The notes under the pieces are model-generated. The model saw only the letters and a program-made list of their open reading frames with translations. It was not told where the DNA came from and did not search any database. A stretch of DNA of 64,000 nt from JANOYJ01 sp963792485 (GTDB lineage Bacteria; Pseudomonadota; Alphaproteobacteria; Rhizobiales; Rhizobiaceae), in assembly GCA_963792485.1 (NCBI GenBank), contig CAWBWL010000013.1:332356-396355 (forward strand), given 5' to 3'. The first letter of the stretch is position 1. Each line of letters opens with the position of its first letter. This document shows positions 9,091 through 18,513 of this stretch, one piece after another. A program made the position numbers and the translations under genes.

Positions 9091-9282
9091 TCACTTAAGG
9101 GCGTTTCCAATGGCGCTGTTATTGTCGCCCCAGAGCTTTTCGACCGCATCGGCAAGCGCTGAGAACCCGCCAATGATCGCAACGGCGATCAGCGATGCGA
9201 TCAATCCGTATTCGATGGCTGTTGCGCCGGACTCGTCTTGCACAAACTTCCTCAGCACTTTCACATTCCCTGCTGCTATCAT
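9091..9282 (-). CDS. Flp/Fap-type pilin subunit
   Basis: This is a small type IVb prepilin of the tight-adherence (Tad) family. After a short basic leader comes the processing site DESG followed by ATAIEYGLIA, with Glu at +5 and the Tyr usual for Flp pilins, then one hydrophobic helix (LIASLIAVAIIGGFSAL). I chose the ATG at 9282, giving 63 residues; GTG codons at 9264 or 9257 would give the shorter leader more typical of the family. No tad assembly genes lie next to it, so it is an isolated pilin gene. A strong hairpin follows it. Confidence 0.85.
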   Translation of the reverse strand: MIAAGNVKVLRKFVQDESGATAIEYGLIASLIAVAIIGGFSALADAVEKLWGDNNSAIGNALK

Positions 9283-9365
9283 TTCCTGCGTTAAGCTTAA
9301 CGGCGATTCGTTAAGACTTGCGGAATCCAAAGGTTTGGATTTTCAGGTCAGGACTGGCGCTTGAT

Positions 9366-9683
9366 TCAGCATTCGCCAGATTGGCCGCCATTGGAACGGA
9401 TAACGCAGACGGCGCTGTTTGAAGATTGCAGCACGCTGCGCCGCACCGTGTACCGGCCCGGTTGAGAGACAGAGCCGGTTGCGGTCTGGTCCAGCTCCAA
9501 TGCGACACCGCGCGCAGCCACCACGCTTCCTGCCCCGCGATCAACAAAAGGCGTCAAAATCAGCGCAAAAGCCACTGCGGCAGAGCCAAAAAGCAGCGCA
9601 ACGCGCAATGCGCCATTGTCCGCAATGTTGAAGCCCTTGTCTTCCTGCTCGTCATCCCATGCGTTTTTCTGATCGTTCTGCAT
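9366..9683 (-). CDS. Hypothetical single-pass membrane protein
   Basis: This is a 105-residue protein of unknown family. The ATG at 9683 gives an acidic N-terminus (WDDEQEDKG), one membrane helix (LRVALLFGSAAVAFALIL) and a short periplasmic-looking tail with two Cys near the end (AVCVIRSN and the final GEC). The two Cys could form a disulphide. It lies upstream of the Flp pilin gene in the same direction, about 85 bases away, but nothing else ties it to pili. An upstream in-frame ATG at 9719 is possible. Confidence 0.6.
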   Translation of the reverse strand: MQNDQKNAWDDEQEDKGFNIADNGALRVALLFGSAAVAFALILTPFVDRGAGSVVAARGVALELDQTATGSVSQPGRYTVRRSVLQSSNSAVCVIRSNGGQSGEC

Positions 9684-9797
9684 GTTCACAATCCCCACAA
9701 ACCCGGCGCCCGGCGTCACTCACCAAGCATTAACCTACAGCCAAGCGATAAAGGATCGCTTAACGCTAAACCGATCTTGCCCGGAGTCAGGTCGCGC

Positions 9798-10205
9798 CTA
9801 AAGCAGGTCGATCAGCATCGGGATCAGCGGTTCATCGGCTGGCGGCATGGGGTAGCCGCGCAAATCCTTTGGGCGCACCCATTTCAGCGCCTGGCCTTCC
9901 CTGCCAACCGGCGTACCTTCAAAGCGGCGGCAGACGAACAGCGGCATCAGCAGATGGAAAGTCTCGTAAGCGTGGCTCGCAAAGGTGAGGGGGGCCAGAC
10001 AGGCGGGCTGTGTGGTGAGACCCAACTCTTCCTGCAATTCCCGGATCAGGCAAGTTTCAGGCGTTTCACCTGCCTCGACCTTGCCGCCGGGAAACTCCCA
10101 GAGCCCCGCCATGGTTTTGCCGTGCGGGCGCTGGGCCAGAAGAATTCGCCCGTCGGCATCAATGAGCGCGCAGGCGGCGACCAGCACGACCGGCAGTCCG
10201 GTCAA
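9798..10205 (-). CDS. mutT: NUDIX hydrolase, MutT-type 8-oxo-dGTP diphosphatase
   Basis: The 135-residue protein carries a complete NUDIX box, GGKVEAGETPETCLIRELQEELG, read as GGKVEAGE followed by RELQEELG, which binds the metal and cleaves nucleoside diphosphate-linked substrates. The start VVLVAACALIDADGRILLAQRP is typical of MutT, which removes oxidised dGTP. Its ATG overlaps the stop of the GNAT gene by four bases, so the two are co-transcribed, probably with argJ. Substrate preference cannot be proved from sequence. Confidence 0.85.
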   Translation of the reverse strand: MTGLPVVLVAACALIDADGRILLAQRPHGKTMAGLWEFPGGKVEAGETPETCLIRELQEELGLTTQPACLAPLTFASHAYETFHLLMPLFVCRRFEGTPVGREGQALKWVRPKDLRGYPMPPADEPLIPMLIDLL

Positions 10206-10963
10206 GATTCCGGCTCCGGCCGCACAAGGTAGAAATAGGAATAGCTGGGTTCAAAGCCGAGCGTCTCATACATGCGCGTCGCCGCCTCATTGTCGCTTTC
10301 GACCTGCAGCCAGGCCGTGTCCGCACCGCGGCTGCGCGCCCATTTCAGCGCCGCCGCCAGCAATCTGCGCCCCTTGCCCTGCCGCTTCTGCTCCTCGCGC
10401 GTGCCCATGTCCAATATGCCTGCGAGATTGCCATCTTGCACACAAATAACACTGGACACCGGGCCGCCGTCGTCTTCGAGAACAAACATGCCCGCAGTCG
10501 GCTTGATAGCTGAAATGACTTCGGAGAGTCCGGGTTTGATGTGGGAATCATGTTCGTGAATGAGGATTGAGGCGTCCACATAGCGCCCGATGTCCTGCAG
10601 CGGGATTTGATCAAATGCGTTGTCGGTCGCCAGTTTGTCGATTGGCGCGCTCATGACCAATGAATGGCCAATCCGCTGGAAGTTCCGGTCGCTCAAATAA
10701 TGCGACAGTTCCGGCGGTGCCAGCGGGGACTGGCGGAAGGTCAGCGCCCGCCCGTAGTCGCGGAATTTCTTGCTGACGCGCTCGACGCGGGTCGGAAGAT
10801 CGTGGTGATCGTTCGGGTCCAGCGGATTGACTGAATTGAGACGGCGCGATGGATGGCTGGCTGTCAGCCTGACCGACCAGGTCCCCTCATGGTGCACGCT
10901 CGTCGCCGGCCATGCGCGGAAGGCCGCAGCCTCCAGCCGTCTGATGTTCGCTAGCCCTGGCAT
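10202..10963 (-). CDS. GNAT family N-acetyltransferase
   Basis: This is a 253-residue protein. The last ~110 residues have the GNAT acetyl-CoA site, REEQKRQGKGRRLLAAAL, followed by LQVESDNEAATRMYETLGF. The N-terminal half is an additional domain, as in two-domain GNAT proteins encoded next to argJ in related genomes. The substrate is unknown. It overlaps mutT by four bases and follows argJ by 18 bases, so it belongs to the parvulin-argJ-GNAT-mutT operon. Confidence 0.85.
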   Translation of the reverse strand: MPGLANIRRLEAAAFRAWPATSVHHEGTWSVRLTASHPSRRLNSVNPLDPNDHHDLPTRVERVSKKFRDYGRALTFRQSPLAPPELSHYLSDRNFQRIGHSLVMSAPIDKLATDNAFDQIPLQDIGRYVDASILIHEHDSHIKPGLSEVISAIKPTAGMFVLEDDGGPVSSVICVQDGNLAGILDMGTREEQKRQGKGRRLLAAALKWARSRGADTAWLQVESDNEAATRMYETLGFEPSYSYFYLVRPEPES

Positions 10964-10981
10964 ATGTGTGTCAGGCTCCGG

Positions 10982-12223
10982 TCAGCTGCGGTAATCGCCA
11001 TTGATTGCGACATATTCCTTGGTCAGGTCACAGGTCCATACCGTCGCTGAGCCTTTACCCAGACCAATGTCCGCGACGATCTTGATGTCCTCGCGCTTCA
11101 TATAGTCTGAAGTCGCTTTCTCCGAGTAATCCGGATCGCGCATGCCTTTGTGGGCGACTCGGATATCGCCAAAGGATATGGACAGAAGGTCGCGGTCGGC
11201 AGGCTCGCCGGACTTTCCAACAGCCATGACCACACGGCCCCAATTGGCATCCTCGCCCGCTACGGCGGTTTTGACCAATGGGGAATTGGCAATTGAAAGC
11301 GCAATTTTCTTCGCGGATTTGGCAGACACCGCGCCTGTGACGATAACCTCCACCATCTTGCGCGCGCCTTCGCCGTCCCGCACCACTTGGAGCGCCAGAT
11401 TGCGCATCACTTGCGCAAAAGCTGCCTTGAAGCCGCTCAGCCGCTTGTCAGAGAGGTCGGTGATCCTGGGAACCTTGCGCTTGGACGCTGCGCCCGTTGC
11501 AAAGAAAAGCAGCGTGTCGCTGGTGGAGGTGTCGCTGTCGACCGTCACGGCGTTGAATGTCGTTTCCACATGCCTTGACAAGAGCCTCTGCAGGACGGGC
11601 GCGCTGATGTCGGCGTCTGTGGCAATGAATGAAAGCATCGTCGCCATGTCCGGTGCGATCATGCCCGCGCCCTTGGCAATGCCGTTGATCGTCACGCTGA
11701 CGCCGCCGATCTCTGCGGTAGCAGTGGCGACCTTTGCAAAAGTGTCGGTCGTCATAATGGCTTTGGCTGCATCAAGCCAGCGGTCACCTGATGCGGATTT
11801 CGCCATGCCGGGCAGATGGCTGGTAAACTTGCCCGCATCAAGCGGTTCGCCAATCACTCCGGTTGACGCCAGAAACACGTCTCCGGGTTTGCAGCCAACC
11901 GCCTCGGATGCCGCCTTTGCCGTCGCCTTCGTTGTCTCAATGCCTTTCGAGCCGGTAAAGGCATTGGCATTGCCGGAATTGACGACCAACGCCCTTGCTC
12001 TGCCGTCCGCCAGGCTCCTGCGGCAATGATCCACCGGCGCTGACGGGCATTTCGACTTCGTGAAGACGCCGGCAACGGCTGCGGGCTTGTCAAACACCAT
12101 CATCAGCACGTCCGTCCGGTTCTTGTACTTGATCCCCGCCGCTGCCGTTTCGATGCGAAGGCCATCAATGACCGGCATTTCCGGCACGGATTTCGGGGCA
12201 AGCGGTGAAATGGCTGCGGACAT
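10982..12223 (-). CDS. argJ: Glutamate N-acetyltransferase / amino-acid acetyltransferase (ArgJ)
   Basis: ArgJ moves the acetyl group from N-acetylornithine to glutamate in the cyclic arginine pathway. The 413-residue precursor has the autocleavage site KGAGMIAPDMATML, where Thr195 becomes the N-terminal nucleophile of the beta chain. Family length is normal. Whether it is bifunctional (also using acetyl-CoA) cannot be read here. It follows the parvulin gene by 24 bases and precedes the GNAT gene. Confidence 0.95.
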   Translation of the reverse strand: MSAAISPLAPKSVPEMPVIDGLRIETAAAGIKYKNRTDVLMMVFDKPAAVAGVFTKSKCPSAPVDHCRRSLADGRARALVVNSGNANAFTGSKGIETTKATAKAASEAVGCKPGDVFLASTGVIGEPLDAGKFTSHLPGMAKSASGDRWLDAAKAIMTTDTFAKVATATAEIGGVSVTINGIAKGAGMIAPDMATMLSFIATDADISAPVLQRLLSRHVETTFNAVTVDSDTSTSDTLLFFATGAASKRKVPRITDLSDKRLSGFKAAFAQVMRNLALQVVRDGEGARKMVEVIVTGAVSAKSAKKIALSIANSPLVKTAVAGEDANWGRVVMAVGKSGEPADRDLLSISFGDIRVAHKGMRDPDYSEKATSDYMKREDIKIVADIGLGKGSATVWTCDLTKEYVAINGDYRS

Positions 12224-12247
12224 TCTTGTGCTTTCAGATCAGGTTGC

Positions 12248-13150
12248 TTATTTCGCGGGCGCGGCTTTCGCTTCGGCGGCCTTGCGCGCCGCCTCGCTCG
12301 CATCCATCCCTTTTTTTACTTCGGCATCGACATATTCGACCTTCAGCTCATCGCGGATCGCCTTGACGCGCTTGATATAGCTTTCCTGCAGGACGACGTT
12401 TTTGACCTGATCTTTGACCTTGTCGAATTCAGGCGGCTGCTTGGCGCGCTTGTCTTCAACCTTGACGACATGAAAGCCGAACTGGGTCTGCACGGGCGTC
12501 TTTGTATAAGCGCCAATTTCAAGGGCCATGGCGGCCTTTTCGAACTCTGGCACCATCTGCCCGGAGCCGAAATAGCCCAGATCACCGCCTTGGGCGGCGG
12601 CGCCATCGGTTGATTTGGCTTTGGCAAGCTCTTCAAATGAAGCGCCGCCGTCGAGCTGCTTGATAATTCCCTGCGCTTCTTCCACGGTCTTCACCAAAAT
12701 GTGACGGGCCCGGATTTCGTTCTGCGGCGGCGTGGCCGCAATCTCCTTGTCAAAGCGCGCGCGCACCTCTTCGTCCGTCACCTTCTGGATGACCTCGCTC
12801 TCGAAGTAGGCGTTGTGCAGGGCGCGGTCACGCAGAAAAGCCATGCGCGTTTTGAAGCTGTCGGTCTGATCAAGCTTGGCCTCGCCGCCTTTGATCGCCA
12901 TCGCCTTGATGTCAATGAGAGCCGCTATCGCCGCCAGTTTCTTCTGTTCCGGCGGCAGTTTGGCAAATTGCGGATCAAGATCGACCCCGGCCATATTGAC
13001 CTCGGCCTCGGTGATCTCCACGTCGCCAATCTTGGCGAGAACCTTCCTGTCTTCAGCAAACCCCGTCCAGGCCGCGACGCTGACTGCACCGGCAAGAAGA
13101 ATGGCAATCAGGGTGGAAACATAAGATTTGGACACGTTAGGATTCTCCAA
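12248..13150 (-). CDS. Periplasmic parvulin-type peptidyl-prolyl isomerase
   Basis: This is a 300-residue exported protein. A signal anchor (VSTLIAILLAGAVSVAAW) is followed by a SurA/PrsA-like helical N-domain and then a PpiC parvulin domain with IRARHILVKT, GGDLGYFGSGQMVPEFE and FGFHVVKVEDKR. It should assist folding of secreted or outer-membrane proteins. A charged Ala/Lys-rich tail ends the protein. It is divergent from secA, with 247 bases between the starts, and heads the argJ operon. Confidence 0.9.
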   Translation of the reverse strand: MENPNVSKSYVSTLIAILLAGAVSVAAWTGFAEDRKVLAKIGDVEITEAEVNMAGVDLDPQFAKLPPEQKKLAAIAALIDIKAMAIKGGEAKLDQTDSFKTRMAFLRDRALHNAYFESEVIQKVTDEEVRARFDKEIAATPPQNEIRARHILVKTVEEAQGIIKQLDGGASFEELAKAKSTDGAAAQGGDLGYFGSGQMVPEFEKAAMALEIGAYTKTPVQTQFGFHVVKVEDKRAKQPPEFDKVKDQVKNVVLQESYIKRVKAIRDELKVEYVDAEVKKGMDASEAARKAAEAKAAPAK

Positions 13151-13397
13151 AACAGCAAGTTGATTCGGCGCTGGCCGCTATTTTCCTTGAGCGCGCATTG
13201 ACTGAAACATCGGTCATTTCAAGCAAAATCGCCCGCAAGCCGAACCCCAGCGCGCCGTTGACATCATTAGAGGCCCCTCTTATCTGTCCCCCGGCTTTGC
13301 GTCCAGAATATGCGGCGCCTGTTCAATTGCAAAAATCGGCGTGCTTTCGCACGCAATCGACCGGATCAGCCCCGGAAAGAGCTCTGAAAGGACCAGT

Positions 13398-16112
13398 ATG
13401 GTCAGTCTCGGCGGAATCGCCCGCAAGATTTTCGGGTCGTCCAACGACCGTCGAATCAAATCACTTCGCCCAAAAGTCCAGTCCATCGGTGCTCTTGAAG
13501 CGGAAATGGCCGCGCTTTCGGATGCGCAGCTGCGCGCCAAAACCAATGAGTTTCGCGCGGCTATTGCGGCTGGCGCCGAGATCGACACGTTGCTCTCTCC
13601 CGCTTTTGCTGTCGTGCGTGAGGGCGCCAAGCGCGCGCTGGGCCTGCGCCCTTTTGACGTGCAGCTCATCGGCGGCATGATCCTGCATGAAGGCGATATT
13701 GCCGAGATGCGCACGGGCGAGGGCAAGACGCTGGTCGCAACGCTGCCGGTTTATCTCAATGCGCTCGCCGGCAAGGGCGTGCATGTGGTCACAGTCAATG
13801 ACTATCTCGCCAAGCGCGACTCTGACTGGATGGGTAAAGTATATAACTTTCTTGGCCTCACCGTCGGCGTGATTGTGCACGGGCTGGACGATGACGAGCG
13901 CCGCGCGGCCTATGCCTGCGACATCACCTATGCGACGAACAACGAGCTCGGTTTTGACTATCTGCGTGACAATATGAAGTTCGAGCGGGCGCAGATGGTG
14001 CAGCGCGGGCATTTTTACGCCATCGTCGACGAAGTGGACTCCATTCTCGTCGATGAGGCGCGCACGCCGCTGATCATTTCGGGGCCGCTGGACGACCGTT
14101 CCGACCTTTACAAGGCCGTCGACGGTTTTGTGCCGCAGCTATCGGCGTCCGATTTTGATCTCGACGAGAAGCAGCGCACGGTGACGTTTACCGAAGAGGG
14201 CACTGAGAAGGTCGAAGTTCTGTTGCGCGGCGCGGACCTTCTCAAGGGCGATAATCTGTATGACGTCGAGAACGTCGCGATCGTTCATCACATCAACAAT
14301 GCGCTCAAAGCGCACAAAATGTTTCAGCGCGACAAGGACTATATTGTCCGCAATGACGAGATTGTCATCATTGACGAATTCACTGGCCGCATGATGCCGG
14401 GCCGCCGCTTCTCGGAAGGCCTGCACCAGGCGCTGGAGGCCAAGGAACATGTGACGATCCAGCCGGAAAACCAGACTTTGGCTTCTGTGACCTTCCAGAA
14501 TTATTTCCGCATGTACGAAAAGCTCGCCGGCATGACCGGCACGGCTGCGACCGAGGCGGAAGAATTTGGCAATATTTACGGCCTTGAAGTCATTGAAGTG
14601 CCGACCAATGTTCCGGTTCAGCGTCTTGATGAAGATGACGAGGTCTACCGGACGGCGGAAGAGAAGCTGCGCGCCATTGTCACCGAGATCAAGGCGTCGC
14701 AGGCCAAGCGCCAGCCGGTGCTTGTCGGAACCACGTCCATCGAAAAGTCCGAGCAGCTGGCTGAACGGCTGCGGACCGAAGGCTTCACCGATTTCCAGGT
14801 GCTCAACGCGCGCTATCATGAGCAGGAAGCGCAGATTATCGCAGATGCAGGCGTGCCGGGCGCAATCACCATCGCCACCAACATGGCAGGCCGCGGCACA
14901 GATATTCAGCTTGGCGGCAATGCCGAAATGCACATCCGCCGCGACATAGAAGCGGCAGGCGAGGGTGCTGATCACAAAGCGATCGAAGCGCGCGTCCGCG
15001 CCGAGGTGGAGCAGTTGAAGGCTGAGGCATTGGCTGCGGGGGGGCTCTATGTTCTGGCCACAGAGCGGCATGAAAGCCGGCGCATTGACAATCAGCTGCG
15101 CGGTCGATCCGGCCGCCAAGGCGATCCTGGCCGTTCAAAGTTCTTCCTGTCCTTGCAGGATGACCTCATGCGCATTTTCGGGTCCGAGCGCATGGACGGC
15201 ATGCTGCAAAAGCTTGGCCTCAAGGAAGACGAAGCCATCGTGCATCCCTGGATCAACAAGGCGCTTGAGAAGGCGCAGAAAAAAGTCGAGGCGCGCAATT
15301 TCGATATCCGCAAGAACCTGCTCAAATATGACGATGTCTCCAACGATCAGCGCAAGGTGATTTTTGAGCAGCGCATTGAGCTGATGGATGGCGAGCATCT
15401 GCGTGAAATCATCAATGAGATGCGGCACGAGACTATTAACACCCTCGTTGACACGCACATTCCTGAGACGGCCTATGCCGAACAATGGGACGCAAAGGGG
15501 CTTTCGGAAGCTGTGCGCGAGGCGCTGAACCTTGATCTGCCCGTTGAGGACTGGGCCAAAGAGGAGGGTATTGCCGAAGACAATATCCGCGAGCGTCTGA
15601 TTGCAGCTGGGGATGCGGCCTTCGATGAGAAGATGGAACGCTTCGGGCCGGAAATAGCGAAGTATGTCGAGAAATCCGTTGTCCTGCAGACCCTTGACGG
15701 CCTCTGGCGCGAGCATCTTGTCAATCTCGACCATCTGCGCTCAGTCGTCGGTTTCCGCGGCTACGCCCAGCGCGACCCGCTGAACGAATACAAGTCCGAG
15801 GCGTTCGAGCTGTTCCAGGCGCTGCTGACCAATCTGCGCCGCACGGTCACCTCGCAGCTGTCGCGCGTCGAAATCGTGCGTCAGGCTGCGGAAGCTCCCG
15901 CGCCGCAGCTGCCGGAAATGTTCGGCGCGCATATCGACGGAACGACGGGCGAGAATGATTTTGGCGACGCGTTCGATGACGAGCCGAACTATGTCCCCGC
16001 CGAACAGCGCGATCCTGATAATCCGGGCACATGGGGCAAGGTGGGTCGCAATGAGGCCTGCCCTTGCGGCTCTGGCAAGAAGTTCAAGCATTGTCATGGG
16101 GTATTCGCGTGA
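13398..16112 (+). CDS. secA: Preprotein translocase ATPase SecA
   Basis: SecA drives post-translational export through SecYEG. The 904-residue protein starts at the ATG at 13398, behind a GAAAGGA box; an upstream in-frame ATG at 13341 lacks such a box. Visible landmarks are the Walker A region MRTGEGKT near residue 102, DEVDSILVDEARTPLIISG, the helicase motif TNMAGRGTDIQLGG, LRGRSGRQGDPG, and the C-terminal zinc finger CPCGSGKKFKHCHG that contacts SecB and lipids. It is complete. Confidence 0.98.
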   Translation: MVSLGGIARKIFGSSNDRRIKSLRPKVQSIGALEAEMAALSDAQLRAKTNEFRAAIAAGAEIDTLLSPAFAVVREGAKRALGLRPFDVQLIGGMILHEGDIAEMRTGEGKTLVATLPVYLNALAGKGVHVVTVNDYLAKRDSDWMGKVYNFLGLTVGVIVHGLDDDERRAAYACDITYATNNELGFDYLRDNMKFERAQMVQRGHFYAIVDEVDSILVDEARTPLIISGPLDDRSDLYKAVDGFVPQLSASDFDLDEKQRTVTFTEEGTEKVEVLLRGADLLKGDNLYDVENVAIVHHINNALKAHKMFQRDKDYIVRNDEIVIIDEFTGRMMPGRRFSEGLHQALEAKEHVTIQPENQTLASVTFQNYFRMYEKLAGMTGTAATEAEEFGNIYGLEVIEVPTNVPVQRLDEDDEVYRTAEEKLRAIVTEIKASQAKRQPVLVGTTSIEKSEQLAERLRTEGFTDFQVLNARYHEQEAQIIADAGVPGAITIATNMAGRGTDIQLGGNAEMHIRRDIEAAGEGADHKAIEARVRAEVEQLKAEALAAGGLYVLATERHESRRIDNQLRGRSGRQGDPGRSKFFLSLQDDLMRIFGSERMDGMLQKLGLKEDEAIVHPWINKALEKAQKKVEARNFDIRKNLLKYDDVSNDQRKVIFEQRIELMDGEHLREIINEMRHETINTLVDTHIPETAYAEQWDAKGLSEAVREALNLDLPVEDWAKEEGIAEDNIRERLIAAGDAAFDEKMERFGPEIAKYVEKSVVLQTLDGLWREHLVNLDHLRSVVGFRGYAQRDPLNEYKSEAFELFQALLTNLRRTVTSQLSRVEIVRQAAEAPAPQLPEMFGAHIDGTTGENDFGDAFDDEPNYVPAEQRDPDNPGTWGKVGRNEACPCGSGKKFKHCHGVFA

Positions 16113-16227
16113 AGGCGCTTTGATGCCGTGCGTGCGAAACGCTCTGGACTTTCTCTGACTTAGCGGAAAAAAGAATAACGACCCGGAGCGCTGCTTCGGT
16201 GCTGATTCATTTTCGGAAAAGGGCGGT

Positions 16228-18498
16228 ATGCGCGACCAGGCAACCGGACCACGCGTTCTTCTGAAACGGCTGCGGGAGCTGATGGCGGCGCCGCTGGAGC
16301 CGCAGGAGCGGCTTGACCGGATCGTCCGCGAAATTGCGCAGAACATGGTCACCGAAGTTTGCTCCTTCTATGTGCTGCGCTCGGACGGCGTCCTCGAACT
16401 CTTCGCCACCATCGGCCTTAATCCCGGCTCCGTCCACCTTGCCCAGCTGAAACTCGGCCAAGGTCTTGTCGGCACGATTGCCGCGAGCGCGCAGGCGTTG
16501 AACCTGTCCGATGCGCAGAGCCATCCGGCGTTCGCCTATCTGCCGGAGACGGGCGAAGAGATTTATCACTCATTCATGGGCGTTCCGATCCTGCGAGCAG
16601 GGCGCACGCTTGGGGTTCTCGTCGTTCAAAACCGCACCATGCGCGTCTATCGCGATGACGAGATCGAGGCGCTGGAAACCACCGGCATGGTGCTTGCCGA
16701 GATGATCGCCAGCGGCGACATCACGCGTCTGGCCAAGTCCGGTGTGGAGCTCGATCTGAAAAAGCCGGTGAGCCTCAACGGCCTTGCCTTCAATGATGGC
16801 GTTGGCCTTGGCCATGTGGTGCTGCATGAGCCGCGCATTGTGGTCAAGAATCTGTTTGCGGAAGACACGGATGCCGAAATCAAGCGGCTCGAGGAGGCGC
16901 TGGGCTCGCTGCGGCTGTCGATTGACGACATGCTGGAGCGTGGCGAAGTGGCGTTCGAAGGCGAGCATCGGGCGGTGCTGGAAGCCTACCGCATGTTCGC
17001 CCATGACCGCGGCTGGGTCCGGCGTTTGGAAGAAGCGATCAGCAACGGCCTGACGGCCGAGGCGGCTGTCGAAAAAGTGCAGAGCGACATGCGGGCGCGC
17101 ATGACGCACATGACCGATCCTTATTTGAAAGAGCGGCTCAGCGATTTCGATGACCTTGCCAACCGCTTGCTGCGCCAGCTCATGGGCCATGACACACGCA
17201 GTCTTGCTGAAACCCTCCCGCGCGACGCCATCATCGTTGCCCGCACGATGGGCGCGGCGGATTTGCTGGATTATCCGCGCGAGAAACTGCGCGGGCTTGT
17301 GCTCGAAGAAGGGGCAGGGACAAGCCATGTGGTCATCGTCGCCCGCGCCATGGGCATTCCCGTCGCAGGCCAGGTCAAGGGCAGCGTTGCGCTGTCTGAA
17401 AACAATGACGCGATCATAGTCGATGGCGAAGAGGGCAAGGTGCATCTGCGCCCGCTGCCGGAGCTCGAAGCGGTCTATGTCCAGAAGGTCAAGTTCCGCG
17501 CCGGCCGCCAGGAGATGTACCGTGAGCTGCGCGACCTTCCGAGCAAGACGAAAGACGGCGTGCAGATTGATTTGATGATGAACGCAGGTCTCATGGTCGA
17601 CCTGCCGCATCTGAGCGATTCCGGCGCGGGCGGCATCGGCCTCTTCCGCACCGAGCTTCAGTTCATGGTCGCGTCCACCTTCCCGCGCGCCGAGGCGCAG
17701 GAGGAGCTCTACCGCGCCGTCATCGAGCAGGCGAACGGCAAGCCCGTCACCTTCCGCACGCTCGACATTGGCGGCGACAAGGCGCTTCCTTATTTCAAGG
17801 ATGTGCCGGCTGAAGAAAATCCCGCGATGGGCTGGCGCGCCATCCGCATGTCGCTCGACCGGCCCGGCCTGTTCAGGACACAGTTGCGGGCGCTCCTGAA
17901 GGCAGCGGGCGGGCGGGAACTGCGCATCATGCTGCCCATGGTGACCGACGTCTCGGAGATCGCCGCCACGCGCCAGATCATCGAGCGCGAAGTGCAGCAT
18001 CTGTCGCGCTTTGCGCACAAATTGCCAAAGAGCTTCAAGCTTGGCGCCATGCTGGAAGTGCCCTCGCTCCTGTTTCAGCTGGATGAGCTGATGCGCGTGG
18101 TGGACTTCATCTCCGTCGGCTCCAATGATCTGTTCCAGTTTGTCATGGCGGTGGACCGCGGCGCTTCGCATCTTGCCGACCGTTTTGATCCGCTGTCGGT
18201 GCCGTTTCTGCGGGTGCTCAAATCCGTGGCGGACGCCGGAAAACGCAATAACAAGCCGGTGACGCTGTGCGGTGAAATGGCCGGCAGGCCCATCCTCGCC
18301 ATGGCCTTGATCGGCCTCGGTTACCGTTCCCTGTCGATGAATGCGGCGTCTATCGGGCCGGTCAAGGCGATGCTGATGTCGCTTGATGCAGAGCAACTGG
18401 AGAAAGAGCTGTCGCCCTTCCTGCAGGGCATCATCACCAAGACTGCGGCGCGCGAGTTTCTGAAGTCTTTCGCTGCCAGCAATTCCGTTTCCCTTTAG
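16228..18498 (+). CDS. ptsP: Nitrogen-PTS enzyme I (EI-Ntr)
   Basis: This is the 756-residue PEP-dependent phosphotransferase of the regulatory PTSNtr, which phosphorylates NPr and then EIIANtr to signal nitrogen and potassium status. Residues ~1-165 form a GAF sensor domain (FMGVPILRAGRTLGVLVVQN). The PTS enzyme I part follows: the phospho-His region GAGTSHVVIVARAMG with His367, and the PEP-binding TIM barrel with GIGLFRTELQFM and VGSNDLFQFVMAVDR. Gene order secA-ptsP-prfA is common in Hyphomicrobiales. Confidence 0.95.
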   Translation: MRDQATGPRVLLKRLRELMAAPLEPQERLDRIVREIAQNMVTEVCSFYVLRSDGVLELFATIGLNPGSVHLAQLKLGQGLVGTIAASAQALNLSDAQSHPAFAYLPETGEEIYHSFMGVPILRAGRTLGVLVVQNRTMRVYRDDEIEALETTGMVLAEMIASGDITRLAKSGVELDLKKPVSLNGLAFNDGVGLGHVVLHEPRIVVKNLFAEDTDAEIKRLEEALGSLRLSIDDMLERGEVAFEGEHRAVLEAYRMFAHDRGWVRRLEEAISNGLTAEAAVEKVQSDMRARMTHMTDPYLKERLSDFDDLANRLLRQLMGHDTRSLAETLPRDAIIVARTMGAADLLDYPREKLRGLVLEEGAGTSHVVIVARAMGIPVAGQVKGSVALSENNDAIIVDGEEGKVHLRPLPELEAVYVQKVKFRAGRQEMYRELRDLPSKTKDGVQIDLMMNAGLMVDLPHLSDSGAGGIGLFRTELQFMVASTFPRAEAQEELYRAVIEQANGKPVTFRTLDIGGDKALPYFKDVPAEENPAMGWRAIRMSLDRPGLFRTQLRALLKAAGGRELRIMLPMVTDVSEIAATRQIIEREVQHLSRFAHKLPKSFKLGAMLEVPSLLFQLDELMRVVDFISVGSNDLFQFVMAVDRGASHLADRFDPLSVPFLRVLKSVADAGKRNNKPVTLCGEMAGRPILAMALIGLGYRSLSMNAASIGPVKAMLMSLDAEQLEKELSPFLQGIITKTAAREFLKSFAASNSVSL

Positions 18499-18513
18499 CC
18501 AGGATAAAATTTC